Shown piece by piece: positions 35,801 through 45,500 of a stretch of 64,000 nucleotides of DNA (positions within the stretch are counted from its first letter, which is position 1; each line of letters opens with the position of its first letter). The notes beneath the pieces were generated by a model. That model saw nothing but the letters and a program-made list of their open reading frames with translations. It had not been told where the DNA came from and searched no databases. The stretch comes from Engraulis encrasicolus. Taxonomy: Eukaryota > Chordata > Actinopteri > Clupeiformes > Engraulidae. The position numbers were made by a program, and so were the translations under genes. The stretch spans positions 42,491,483 through 42,555,482 of the forward strand of contig NC_085867.1 in assembly GCF_034702125.1 (NCBI RefSeq), read 5' to 3'.

Positions 35801-38800
35801 TGACGTTTCATCTGCTAAAGCCCAGCTCCAGTCAGCATACAAACTTTCTGTAGAGTGAGGTTTAGGGTCAGGCACTGCTTGATTTGCACTCCTCCCCACA
35901 CAGTACATAGGATGGTTAGGTGGTATTGTGCTACTGAGGAAATTGCTGAGGGGCACACACATTCCAAGCAGGGCGTTTGTCTGATGAAACGTAAGCAGCC
36001 TTTGCCACCGTCACTTTATTCAACACAACAAAGCACTGCTCCCGTCAGCAGACAGACACGCCTCTCCCTGTGTGACAACGGACACACCAGTCTACTGTAC
36101 TGACTAGTCATAGTGGGCTGTTTCAGCGTGTAATCTTCCTCCACCGCAGCGAGTATCAGTCACCTCCTGCTACACCTAATAATCTGGGCACAGCCCCAGT
36201 AATCTGTTTGACCGTTGACATCGTGTAGAGGAGGGTCTGCCACTCCCACCACCACTGCTTACTTTCACAGTTGATTCCCTTTTTGTTTTCCCTTTTTCAT
36301 TGTGTAGTATAGGCAGTCACCCTTGGTGGTTAGGTTTGTAGCATGTTTGAAGGGGATTATTTTTATGAAACGGGAAGGGTTTTTTTGTATTTAATGTTGG
36401 AATAATAACAATTCCTGGCGCAGAAATGACTGTATTGGCAAGGGTCTGTTCTTGTACAGTAAACATTTTTGACTATGTGAAAAAAAGAGGAACAACAAAC
36501 TCATTGCTTTGGGCGCCCACAGATGTGTATGAGGTAAACTCTGTGAACAGCCCTGTCCCCACCCCCACCCCCCAACAGACTCTATTTATATACCAACACA
36601 ATAAGTGGTAACGGTCACGTCTTATCTCTGGCATCTCATCCAGTGACGGAGTACTGCTGGCTGAATAGTGTGCTTCCGTCTCTGTCTCTGTCTGTAAATA
36701 ATGATGTAAATAATGCGTATTTGTATGCTGTTCTTTTTTAGGTGGCTGTGCTACTGCCTGTGTGGCACGAGGCCCCCATCAGAAGCTGCTGAGTCCCAGT
36801 GAGGCGGTGGCCCACCTGCCCGTCCGGCTGCCCCACAGGAAGCAGGCTGTTTTGGACAGGCTGTCCACGCCAGCTGCCGGTACGAGACCTGCATGACATG
36901 TTTCATACATGTCTTGTCCTTTTTTAAACGAGTCTTGTTCAGGGATGCAAAATTAATTTCAGTGAAACTGACAGTAGCACACATCCTTCACAACCCTGTA
37001 GCCTGACTGCATTGAAATGTGTTTATGAAGGCTTGTGGTTTTTAAAATCACCAGATTCTGACTAGTAAAGATGCAAGCACAGTCAAACCTAGGCACATAC
37101 AGTAGGCCTATCTGAATTGTCTATTTACCTGCATTGCCCTACACAGTATATCAGATCATCTTATCTGTTCTTCTGGAATTAATACCAAAAATAACCCCAA
37201 AATGTTAATTTGTCAAAGCAGTCAAGTTTTCTGAGGCGGTATTTTAAATATATTATGCATGCAGTATAAATATGTATAGGTATGTATAAGTAAAGAAGAG
37301 AAAAAAAATAGAGCACATACGTGCAGAAATGTTACATCCCTGTTTTTTTTGCCTCTTCCCGCAGGCCTAGCAGCCATGCAGACCGGCCAGCACATGTGTG
37401 TGTTGCAGCTGTCTGCAGCTGGGGACCTGTTCTACCAGATTGCGCATCTCTCCTCTGGACTCGACACACAAGAACCCTCAGGGGCCCCCGTGACCTCAGG
37501 CAGCAGGCTGATTATGCAGAGGTTCCGGGCTCTAGCATCTGTCAATACCTCAGATGATGATGAGGAGGACGAGGACGACGATCATCGTACCAGACCGAGG
37601 AGACAAAAGGCTGATATTGAAGTGGTCGACTACAGCCAGGATCTTTTTGATGCTTCAGATGGTGAGGTTGAAGGTGGGCAGGGAGACGGACTCTCTGCCC
37701 CCACCACCACCACTGCCTCCTCGGGTCTCATAAAGACTACACTTCAGCCCCATGAGGAAGTGGTGTGCAAGTGGAAAGACTGGCTCACGGCCCTCGACTC
37801 GAACCAAGCTCCTAAGTCCCCGTTCACGCATCACGTGATACCCGTGGAGGACCTGGCCTTCAAGGTCGCACCCGGGGGGAGGGACCCGCTCGTCGAGTTG
37901 GCCGCCCAGAGTGTGCGCCAGCAGCTGAGGAAAGGCTCGCGCGGAACCGCCGCAGCCTCGGTCCTGACCCACTCTGCCACTGACCTGCCTCCTCTCCGCG
38001 TGACCCCCGCGCCGGGGGCCGAGGAGCCCTCCAGGTGGAACGACGATCTGAGCCAGCGGCTGGCGGTGTCGTGGCAGGGCAAGTGGAAGCAGTGGTGGCA
38101 GGACCACATGGGGCTGAACAACGAGCTGAAGCGCCAGGAGCTGCGACGGAAGCGGCGGGAAGAGAAGGGTCGGCGACGCCGGAGCGCACCGTCGCTCTCC
38201 GGAAGCTTCGCTTCGTCCCTCAGCTGTCACTCGGACTCGGACCTGTCCGGTTTTTCGACCTGCGGCAGCCAGGACTTGGGCTCGGATTGGGAGAAGGAGC
38301 TGAACGACCCCCCCGTCACCAATGACTCTGAAGACGGGCCACCCTCACAAGAGCTCAACCCGACTTGGGAGTCGGATATCTGCCTTGGCAGGCCACTTTT
38401 CCAGAGCACGCAGGTGAACATGAAGCTTATCCCCGCAGCACAAGCGAAGAAGTCCATTCTTGTAGACCGGCGGGAGGAGGCGGGTCCTTCGGCAAATTCG
38501 GGGACGGAACGCGAGACCCTGAGTTCCACTCCCCATAAGCGTCCCCGGCAGACAGAGCAGGAGAGTCTGGGTTCAACTCCCCTGAAGCTAAGCCAGCGGA
38601 CTGGGAAGGATACTCCAGCCTCTACACCACAGCGACCTTCCTGGCAGACGGAGCAGGAGCGGCTTGGTTCAACACCCTCAACGCCCTCCCGGCAGAGTGG
38701 GCAGAAGACTCCGACCACAACGCCACAGAGACAACCCCGGCGCACAGAGCCAGAAACTCCCCTAAATCTATCCCAAAGGACTGGGCCAAATACTCCGACA

Positions 38801-39250
38801 TCTGCACCACAGACTCCATCCCGACAGACTGATCATAAGAGTCTGGGTTCAACTCCCCTAAAGCCATCCCAACGTGCCGGGCACAGCACTCCAACCCCAA
38901 CGCCACAGAGACAACCCCGACGGACACAAGAGGAGACGCTTAGTTCGACTCCCCTAAAGCCATCGCAGCAGGCTCCGAGCACAACACCTCAACGGCCGCC
39001 GCGACGCACAGAGCACGAGATCATGGAGTCGCTGTTCAGCTCCCAGGAGCCCAGTCAGTCGCTACTCGGGGCGGATGAGGAGCAGCAGTCCCTACCCATC
39101 ATGCACCACTCCTCCTCCTCACAGCCTTCCAGCTTCTCCTCGCAGCTCTCCAGCTTCTCCTCCTTCTTCTCATCGCAGCGAGCGCCGCAGGTGCGCCCGG
39201 CCCGCTCGCAGACCTCCCAGCCCAAGAAGAAGAGTCGCATGGGCTTCTAA
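18199..39250 (+). CDS. taf1c: TATA box-binding protein-associated factor, RNA polymerase I, subunit C (14 coding exons)
   Basis: TAF1C is a subunit of the nuclear SL1/TIF-IB complex (TBP plus TAF1 subunits) that recruits RNA polymerase I to rDNA promoters. Coding exons: 18199-18312, 19396-19501, 21495-21550, 21644-21727, 22288-22343, 23611-23858, 24295-24423, 25942-26059, 29971-30042, 30841-30976, 33265-33393, 33763-33940, 36742-36879, 37365-39250. All introns are GT-AG with consistent phases, giving about 1149 residues against about 869 in human. Family matches include NGPVRQ, a beta-propeller repeat SDELLVASESGAVCLW, AWRWCEFSSHPR, DERMPSIPMLKW, LQLSAAGDLFYQ and the conserved terminal RMGF. 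The large last exon adds an acidic tract (DDDEEDEDDD, near residue 585) and Ser/Thr-Pro repeats (about 905-1075), which account for the extra length. Start: the first ATG of exon 1, opening MDHEFPERL. The exon 7 acceptor is the least certain boundary. Confidence 0.93.
18421..18473. repeat. Short GC-rich direct repeat in TAF1C intron 1
   Basis: CTCCCGGACnTGCGGTCCCC occurs twice (about 18421-18440 and 18454-18473), about 110 nt after the exon 1 donor. GC content is above the surroundings, which suits a CpG-type promoter-proximal region. Function is unknown. Confidence 0.65.
18522..18632. repeat. Interstitial telomere-like TTAGGG tract
   Basis: About 110 bp of TTAGGG units interspersed with TTTAGG and TTAAGG variants, in TAF1C intron 1. 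This is the vertebrate telomere unit away from a visible chromosome end. Confidence 0.95.
19700..20114. mobile_element. Palindromic MITE, family A (in TAF1C intron 2)
   Basis: The termini CAGTTCAGTCAATTTCAACA and TTGAAATTGACTGAACTG are inverted repeats. The inner halves (GGGGGCAGCG... and its complement CGCTGCCCCC) continue the palindrome. It is the inverted-orientation relative of the element at 54013-54422, about 415 bp long. The flanking TTAA has decayed here. Confidence 0.8.
20130..20659. mobile_element. Composite hAT-like MITE with AGTGTTAATTTCGTC ends
   Basis: Two related GACTAAGACTAAA-rich blocks (20130-20317 and about 20478-20659) are bounded by CAGTGTTAATTTCGTCAGC at the left and AAATTAACACTG at the right. 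TCCCGTAG / CCCCGTAG flanks the whole unit, an 8-bp duplication with one mismatch. The two blocks therefore moved as one unit or arose by internal duplication. It lies in TAF1C intron 2. Confidence 0.7.
20799..20853. repeat. (CA)n microsatellite
   Basis: A dinucleotide run of about 55 bp in TAF1C intron 2, preceded by a short (CT)n run. Confidence 0.97.
21757..21945. repeat. Long hairpin, about 85-bp arms (TAF1C intron 4)
   Basis: CACAGGTGCTGGACCAAAC at the left is mirrored by GTTTGGTCCAGCACCTGTG at the right. Most of the intervening sequence, including GATCATTGAAAGGAAT and GTTTGGGAGCAT, is also complementary. A very short AT-rich centre sits near 21850. It is a non-coding palindromic MITE. 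Confidence 0.88.
22790..22870. repeat. CTGAAGAAGG...CCGAAACGTTG repeat (TAF1C intron 5)
   Basis: It contains CTGAAGAAGGTCGGATGACC and CGAAACGTTGTATTAAAG. The GGTCGGATGACC core can fold on itself. It is related in form to the motifs at about 5760, 10090 and 14341. Ends are uncertain. Confidence 0.6.
23111..23494. mobile_element. hAT-like MITE with perfect 8-bp duplication
   Basis: TAGAGGTGCAC at the left and GTGCACCTCTA at the right are inverted repeats. ATTTTAAT flanks both (23103-23110 and 23495-23502). The interior has multiple GGCCGAA/CCGAAAACCGAAA words. It ends about 115 bp before TAF1C exon 6. Confidence 0.88.
24530..24720 (-). mobile_element. Possible tRNA-derived SINE
   Basis: On the minus strand the 24720 end reads GGTACAGTGGCTCAATGCGGC, an A-box-like head. 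The body then runs into a T-rich stretch on the plus strand (an A-rich tail). The B box is weak and no duplication is evident. It lies in TAF1C intron 7. Confidence 0.45.
24767..24791. repeat. (ATA)n microsatellite
   Basis: A trinucleotide run of about 25 bp in TAF1C intron 7. Confidence 0.9.
25255..25325. mobile_element. Fragment of family A palindromic MITE
   Basis: GGGCAATACAACTGCATATT followed by AAAATTGGCAGGAATTCTCC and TTTAACC resembles the right end of the elements at 19700 and 54013. Only about 70 bp remain. Confidence 0.5.
25695..25854 (+). mobile_element. tRNA-derived SINE with 10-bp duplication
   Basis: AAGAAATTCT flanks both sides (25685-25694 and 25855-25864). The head has A box TGTGGCGCAGCGAGCTAAG and B box GGTTCGAGTT, then the shared CCCTGTCTCTCTGTCC body and a poly-A tail. 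It belongs to the same family as 9526-9738 and lies in TAF1C intron 7, about 75 bp before exon 8. Confidence 0.92.
26565..27441. mobile_element. TIR-bounded element of about 0.9 kb with an internal palindromic insert (TAF1C intron 8)
   Basis: The left end CATACCTGTCAAC and the right end GTTGACAGGTATG are perfect inverted repeats. The flanks are only partly alike (GGTTAAAG / GCTTGAAA), so no duplication is claimed. At about 26795-26920 it carries one copy of the GTTAGCAACTT palindromic repeat also found at 55855, 56925 and 57047. No transposase was seen. Confidence 0.65.
27536..27857. mobile_element. hAT-like MITE, TAGGGCTGGGCGATAT family
   Basis: The left terminus TAGGGCTGGGC and right terminus GCCCAGCCCTA are perfect inverted repeats. 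They are flanked by GAGATGAG (27528-27535) and GAGATAAG (27858-27865), an 8-bp duplication with one change. The interior is AT-rich with ATCACGATAT words, a common fish repeat type. It lies in TAF1C intron 8. Confidence 0.82.
28519..28860. mobile_element. hAT-like MITE with perfect 8-bp duplication
   Basis: AATGTTTCTCAAC at the left and GTTGAGAAACACT at the right are the inverted repeats. GAGTTATG flanks both sides (28511-28518 and 28861-28868). The interior contains GGGGTGC words like the copy at 4745. It lies in TAF1C intron 8. Confidence 0.88.
29741..29872. repeat. (CT)n tract upstream of TAF1C exon 9
   Basis: About 130 bp of CT repeats with short CTTT interruptions, ending about 100 bp before the exon 9 acceptor. 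Long Ser/Leu frames over it are artefacts. Confidence 0.96.
31007..33006. mobile_element. 2.0-kb TIR element in TAF1C intron 10
   Basis: CATACCTGCCGACC at the left is mirrored by GGTTGGCAGGTATG at the right. CATTGG flanks both (31001-31006 and 33007-33012). The left end lies only 30 bp after the exon 10 donor. The ends resemble those of the 26565 element. Open frames inside are short and show no recognisable transposase, so this is a non-autonomous or decayed copy carrying the nested element at 32432. Confidence 0.7.
32432..32583. mobile_element. Nested GGCTAGT-type MITE
   Basis: CTCCTTAAC at the left and GTTAATTTAGAGG at the right are imperfect inverted repeats. AATTCCAG occurs on both sides (32424-32431 and 32584-32591). 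The interior shares GGCTGGT / ACTAGCCA words with the elements at 2598 and 60005. Confidence 0.6.
34040..34095. repeat. (CT)n tract with CG interruptions
   Basis: A CTCTCTCG-type simple repeat about 100 bp downstream of the TAF1C exon 12 donor. Confidence 0.92.
35170..36080. repeat. Degenerate minisatellite in TAF1C intron 12
   Basis: About four diverged units, at about 35190, 35560, 35785 and 35985, share the order CATCnGCnAAnCCCAGcTCC / GTCAGCA / CATAGGATGGTT / TGTGCTACTGAnGAAATT. The period is roughly 200-350 bp. The long open frames here read from these units and do not match a protein family. Confidence 0.6.
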
Positions 39251-39428
39251 GGACTAACATGGAACTTATAGCAGCAGAGAGAGAAACTTTGATATTGGTG
39301 AGTGAAATTTTATCTTTTAAACTTTGCGTGTGTGCGTGCGTGCACAACTGTGTGCCAGGGATGCAGATGTGTTGAACATACTGTCACTTCTGTTAGGATC
39401 ATTGTGTTCAGAAATGTTGATCGGTTGC

Positions 39429-39434
39429 AATAAA
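39429..39434 (+). terminator. TAF1C polyadenylation signal (AATAAA)
   Basis: The first AATAAA after the TAF1C stop codon lies about 180 bp downstream, followed by A/T-rich sequence. The implied 3' UTR is short, roughly 0.2 kb. Confidence 0.6.
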
Positions 39435-39634
39435 TGGTGAAAAAAAGAAATTAATTCCAGACATCTGTGCTTGTGACTGGTAAGCTGGAGACCTACAGCA
39501 TTGTATTACCACCCTATAGCACAGTAGCTCATAATTACTGTGGGCCCAGCAGTGAAGCCAAAGTTACAAGTACAACATGCGAAGACGACTTATTAATGCA
39601 TTTACGTGCATTACTTGCCGTCATGTTGCATATA

Positions 39635-41233
39635 CAGTGAGGAGAATAAGTATTTGATCCCTTGCTGATTTTGTTGGTTTGCCCACTAATAAAGACATGA
39701 TCATTCTATAATATTAATGATAAAATGTATTTTAATATAGAGAGACAGAATATCAAAAAGAAAATCCAGAAAATGACTTTGAAGAATATATTTTAATTGA
39801 TTTGTATTCCATTGAGGAAAATAAGTATTTGACCCCTCTAGTCAAAGAAGACAAAATTACTTGGTGGCAAAGCCCTTGTTGTCTCATACAGAGGTCAGAT
39901 GTTTCTTTCAGTTAATGACAATGTTTGTGGATATATTAGAAAGGATTTTTGTCCGCTTTTCTTTGCAGATCATCTCTAAATCACTTAAGTTGTATGACTG
40001 TAGCTTGCCAAATGGGAGCTTCTGTTCCCTTCACAGGATTAGTATAGGGTTAATGTTTGGAAACTGTCTAGGCCACTTCATGACCTTAATATGCTTCTGC
40101 TTGAGCTACTCCTTCGTTGCTTGGGTTGTATGTTATGGATTATTATCATATTGGGAGGCCAATCCATGACCCACCTTCAGTCTAGTGGTGGTGGGAAAGA
40201 GGTTGGCATGCAGCATTGTACGTTTACATGTCTCCTTCCATCCATTTATTGATGATGTGAAGTTGTCCTGTATCTTGGCCAGACAAACAACCTCAAAACA
40301 TAATGTTACCACTTTCATTTATGATATTGGAGAAGGTGTTGTTCTTGGGATCATAGGCAGCATTTCTCTTCCTCCAAACACATCGAGTTGTGTTAATGCC
40401 AAACAGTTTGATTTTGGTGTCATCTGATTCCAGCACCTCCCAATCATATCCTAATCCAGTTTGATGTTCATTGGCAAACCTCAGGTGAGCCTGAACAGGT
40501 TCCTTCTGAAGCCGGGGTACCATACATGCACTGCAAGATTTTAATCCGTTGTGGTATCAAGTGTTTCCAATAGTTTTCTTAGTGATTGAGGTCCCAGCTG
40601 CCTTGAGATCATTTCATAGCTCCTCCCATACAGTTTTAAGGTGCTTTATCTCCTTTTTTTCTGGTTATTAAATTCCCACAAGGTCAAATCTTGTATGGAA
40701 CCAGAGACAGGCCTAAGATTGATGATTGATTATCATTTTGTATGTCCTAAAATTGGGAAGAAATGCACCAACAGTTTGCTCTTTAATATCCAGGAGCCCA
40801 TTTCAGCCTTGTTGAGTTCTAAAATCTTGTCCCTGACATCCTTTGACAGCTTTTTGGTCTGTCCCATGTTGGCGAGTTTAGTTTGATTGATTGACTGATT
40901 CTATGGACTGATTCTGCAGATTCAATGTGTCTTTTTTGCAGGTTACTATTAACAGGTGTGTTAAATTCAGATAACAAGTTGATTGGAAGTGCCATTTGAT
41001 CTGCGGGATCAGAACTCTTAATGGTTGGCAGGGGATCAAATACTTATTTCCCTCAATTAAATGTAAATAAATTATTATATATTCTTTAGAGTTAATTTCT
41101 GGATTTTCTTTTTGATATTCTGTCTCTCCATATTAGAATACATATTATCATTAATATTAAAGACTGATCATGTCTTTATTAGTGGGCAAACCAACAAAAT
41201 CAGCAAGGGATCAAATACTTATTCTCCTCACTG
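39635..41233 (-). mobile_element. Tc1/mariner transposon with about 200-bp inverted repeats
   Basis: The left end CAGTGAGGAGAATAAGTATT and the right end AATACTTATTCTCCTCACTG are perfect inverted repeats. The arms continue for about 200 bp, with an inner AAATAAGTATTTGA-type repeat as in IR/DR-type Tc1 elements. TA flanks both ends (39633-39634 and 41234-41235). At about 1.6 kb it is full length for a Tc1 element. It lies between the TAF1C and CCNG2 3' ends. Confidence 0.95.
39857..40867 (-). pseudogene. Broken Tc1-family transposase
   Basis: The minus strand opens with MGQTKKLSKDVRDKILEL (helix-turn-helix start, ATG at 40867). Later it carries the Tc1 catalytic-domain signature DTKIKLFGINTTRCVW and RRNAAYDPKN-like sequence (about 40523-40293). 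It ends with a GFATK-stop near 39857. The overall span (about 337 codons) is the normal Tc1 size, but the pieces lie in different frames with internal stops. The gene is inactive and is described here only as a relic. Confidence 0.88.
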
Positions 41234-42570
41234 TAAGCTACGACAACAATCACGTGTTGTTCAGCTGTAGTGAACGCATGGCATCATTTTTCTGTGCCAT
41301 TCATATATACCACTTGTGTCAAACTAGTTTTGAACATCAATGATCATGTATGAATGATGTGTACATCATGGGGCATTTGCTAGTGCCTTGGGCATAGCAT
41401 TTTATTAAATTGCTTAAAGACTTGCTGAATGTGGTTCTATTTGACTGATTTGTTGGAAGTGTTCAGTGTAGGCCTGTAGCTAAAGGGAGTCTACTTTATA
41501 ATTGTTTGACAGTTAAAAGTTGATTATTTGGTCATTGATTTAGACTTGAAGTATTCAGTGTTGTGTTGTCTGTTCATTGATGTGGATTTCCCCTCCCCCG
41601 AAGTATTCACAGTGAAGCAAGATTTTTCAAAATAGTTTTTTATATGAATTTCAATAAACTGACAAAAGAATAATAAATAAGTTAATATCTACAACATACT
41701 ATACATTTTTAAACATTATACAAATTTACAGCTTTTTGTACATTTTACAGTTTTAAAGTTTTTTTGTGTGACAATAGTCAGCATACATTATTTTTCACAT
41801 ACAGTTTCAGAGTGGAGACCAAAAAAAACATACAAATTTAAGACCTAACCTAAGTTGGCAATAATGTTTAACAAAAACACACACACAGACTCATCCACAT
41901 ACACACGCACAAACAACCACACATTGTACAGAAACCAAATTGTCCCGAACACCATGCACACATGTAGAAATGTCTGCACTGATGTAACCTTGGGGGAAAC
42001 GTTCAGTTTCTCCAGGCCTCTAAAAACCTCCCCCTGGTTAGCTCGCAGATAACAATCGTTTTGGGTAACTGTGCAAAGTACACCCAGAGCCAGGAAACCA
42101 CCCAGAATCTCTGAGCAATCCTTGTTCTAGAACAGTCTTATTGTACCTTCTGGGATGTGTGGAGTAAATAGTTTGAAATCGCCTGGAATGTGACCAAATT
42201 TTAACATGCACCAAATACTTTTTTTTTTTTTTTTTGGAACAAAACTACGTTAGCTACATGTCACGAAAGGGTTTTCTTTCTTTTCTTTTTTGTCTTTTTA
42301 ACATCCGTTACGGAGTTAGGTTAGCTGCCAGACTTGTGTAGTTCAGAGCCCCTCCACATATTCAGTTTCAGCTTACATATTTAAAAAAAAAAATGAGAAC
42401 CATCAAATCCGAGTGTGTTTGGCTCTCGGATATCAACGCCTTCAGAAGGTGGGGCGGGGAAGACAGAAGTGAAATCATATGTGATTTTCTTTTTTTTCTC
42501 TCTTCTTTCTTGTTTTTCTTCTCCTGTGTGGAGGGAAGGCAGGCAGGCACTGTTGTGTGAGGGAGGGCGA
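41234..42570 (-). other. CCNG2 3' UTR and convergent intergenic DNA
   Basis: Downstream of the CCNG2 stop codon (reading leftward) the DNA is AT-rich with poly-A/T runs and no other coding evidence. A minus-strand AATAAA (TTTATT at 41401-41406) is a candidate poly(A) signal about 1.17 kb past the stop. TAF1C and CCNG2 are convergent, with the Tc1 element between them. Confidence 0.45.
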
Positions 42571-45500
42571 TTAGAAGGAAGGGCTTTTTCGTCTTTGGCA
42601 GCGGTAGTGCATGGGGAAGTAAGGCCCCTCCGCGTCACTCCCCAGCGAGCTGCTCAGGCTCTCCTCCCCGGAGCTCACGTCCTCGTACCAGTCCTCACTG
42701 CAAAAACAACAACAACACCAAACAGCTAGGATCAGACACTTTGTACTACCACTGTAATCACACATTAACCACACCAACACAGAATAACTTCAGACTCTTT
42801 GTACTACTCCTGTAATCATACATTGTTCTGACGTCTTAAGAGATTTGGTTAGGGGTTCAAGACAGATTTTGCATATCTTTGGATATGAAATACCGGTACT
42901 GCCCATTTTGTTTGGCACTGAGTTAGATTGGTTGGTGGTTGTTTTGTTTTTCTTTTTGGTGTACTATTTCAGGTAGTGGGTGTGTTTTGTAGAAGTTGTT
43001 TTTTGACGTAGCCAGCTGTTTTCATAGTTAAGGGCCCTTTCAGTGTGAAATGCTTTTTAGAACGTCTGGTACATACAGTGGCCGTAACCACAACAAGACG
43101 TTCAAAGTACACGGCAACCACTGGTCCCGTCCTTCCTGTTACGCAACATGTAACTTCACCTATTTCCTTTGCGTCACACACAGACCCGCCCGTTTCTCAG
43201 GTATGCCATATGTTAGGACTGTAGACGGTCTTGCTGGCAACTCGTTTGAGTCATATGGGCTAGGTCTTAGGTTCTCTAATGAAATGCCTGTAACGCGATG
43301 GTAGTCATCATGTAGCGAATTACATAAGGTCTGGATTGCCGCTGTAAACTCCAGCTGATCTACGTGACCAGTCTTCCGTAAGCATTGCGTCGGTGTTGGG
43401 AAACCTGATAGCAACAGCTGGGGGGGCTTGGCAAACTCGTTGAGACGTAACATGGCCAGAAATGGCAATGGAATTTTTTTGTGCTGCCATGTTTAAGTAT
43501 ACTGTACTGTTTAGCAACAGTCTATGTTGTTCTAGTGAACCAAAACCAAAAGGAGTGGCACGAGAGTTGACGTGAGCACGGGACGGAAAAATCCCTTACA
43601 CATGGAAAAATCCCCTTTCACCTTCCTTTTAACCCTTTATGGCGATTAGAGGGTTAACAACTTTCTCCTTGTCCCTCTTTCCTTTCATGTCCAACTTCAG
43701 TTTTGTTTCAAATTAGGGAGGTATGTTGTAAAGCTGGTGCTCACTCTTACCTGGACATATTTACTTCTGAATTTGAAGTCTAATAGGCAGTGGGCAGTGT
43801 TGTGAGAAGGCCAAATCCATTTGATTAAAACTTTACAAGTTGTCACCCAGGTATCTGGTGTCATTAAAAGAAAGGGTTTGAGAGATGTTCCCCTTCCCGC
43901 TACCCTTTGTGTGATGTTTGTCATTCCCAAGTTGGTTCCCCTGATACCAGTTTGTATCTTCCAATGTGTGCTTTTAAAGTGATACTGTCCCATTTTGGAA
44001 ATTGGCTTATTTTACACCTCCCCTTGAGTTAAATAATAGGTTTTTACCGTTCTCCTGTACCTTCCACCATTCTCTGGGTATGGCTAACTGGTCTCATAGG
44101 ACTCAATGTTAACTGCTAGCTTGGAGGTAAATTTTGCACTGCCATACTCATAACGGTTGAAAGTATGGGAGAACGGTAAAACCCTATTATTTAACTCAAG
44201 GAGAGGTGTAAAATAAGCTTATTTCCAAAAATGGGACCGTATCACTTTAAGTAACTGATTGGCTATCATGATGTTTTATGTTTTTATCACCCTGTTCTGT
44301 GTGTGACCCAATTTGCATGGATGTTCATGTGTGTGTTTGTGTTTTTTTTTTACCTCTCACTCTCCTCATCCCAGCACGCCTCCGGGATCGTGGGCAGCTC
44401 AGGGACGCTGTAGTAACTGCTGTGCAGGTTCTGTGCGGTCCGCCTCGACACGATCCACACCAGCTTCTTGTGGTCGGGCTTGCTGCACTCGGGCGAGGAG
44501 TACTCGGACAGGCACTGGGCAACGAGAACTCTCCACTGCTGCAACTCTGAATCCGAGATCTGTGGAGGATTGGGGGGGGGTAGAGAGAAGGGAAACAAGC
44601 CCAAAGGCGTCACAACACTGGAGATAGGCTTCACTTGCATAAGAGCAGCCCTACTACTTCTACCGCCAACTGAGGCACCCTGCCTGAGCAAGAACTGGCT
44701 CTGGGAAGACTTGAGTTTTGAGATTCCTCATGGCTTGGGTGTCATACCTCACCAGTCTATGGAACGATATCGTGTGCCTTTTATTACATTTTGGTTCTGG
44801 TTCTTTTTTATTTTATTTTTATTTATATATAAAAAAAAAAAACACATTTCATGCTGTACATGTCATTTTCATTTGTGACATTCAAATTGGTTGTTGACTT
44901 AAAAGATGCCTTTTGACACCAATGCCTTAAACACCTCTATGAAGGGGGGAAAGACATAAGTTGGTTACCTTTAAGTGTCTCTGGATGCGCTGAGAAATCT
45001 CTAGCATATCAACAAACTGCAAGGCCTCGATCTCCAGGGTGAGGAGGGAGAGTGCCAACACGGACGGCTGAAACCAGATAAAGAGATGGACATTAGTTCA
45101 ACTGTTGTTGTTTCTAGTGTGCCACGGGGTCAGTGCAGATGTGATCAGTAGTGGTGATGACCGCTTACTTTAGCTCTGGAAAATACAATGCGGCAGAGGC
45201 AGGCTTTGAGCTGTGCTTCCAGCTTTTCTTGATTCAGGACTTGTTTCCTGTTAAAACAAAGGGGTAAAGGACGTTTAACCAACAGGAAATACAAATACTC
45301 ATGTTTTGAATTATGAATGTCAAATGATGTAATATCTTATCTTCTATGAAGCTGCTAGAGAAAGCATGCTTGTTTATCATTTATTGCTGCAGGTTGACCC
45401 ATATAATTGGCTCAAAGCTCAAGTCCTTTGCACTGATATGGCAAAATGCACAATGTTTTGCTGGTTACAAACTTAATAACCATTTAGTAGTTTTCTTTAC

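Noticed and set aside
40293..40523. Functional transposase gene
   Set aside because: The Tc1 signature is clear, but the coding region is broken by frame changes and stops, so it was annotated as a pseudogene.
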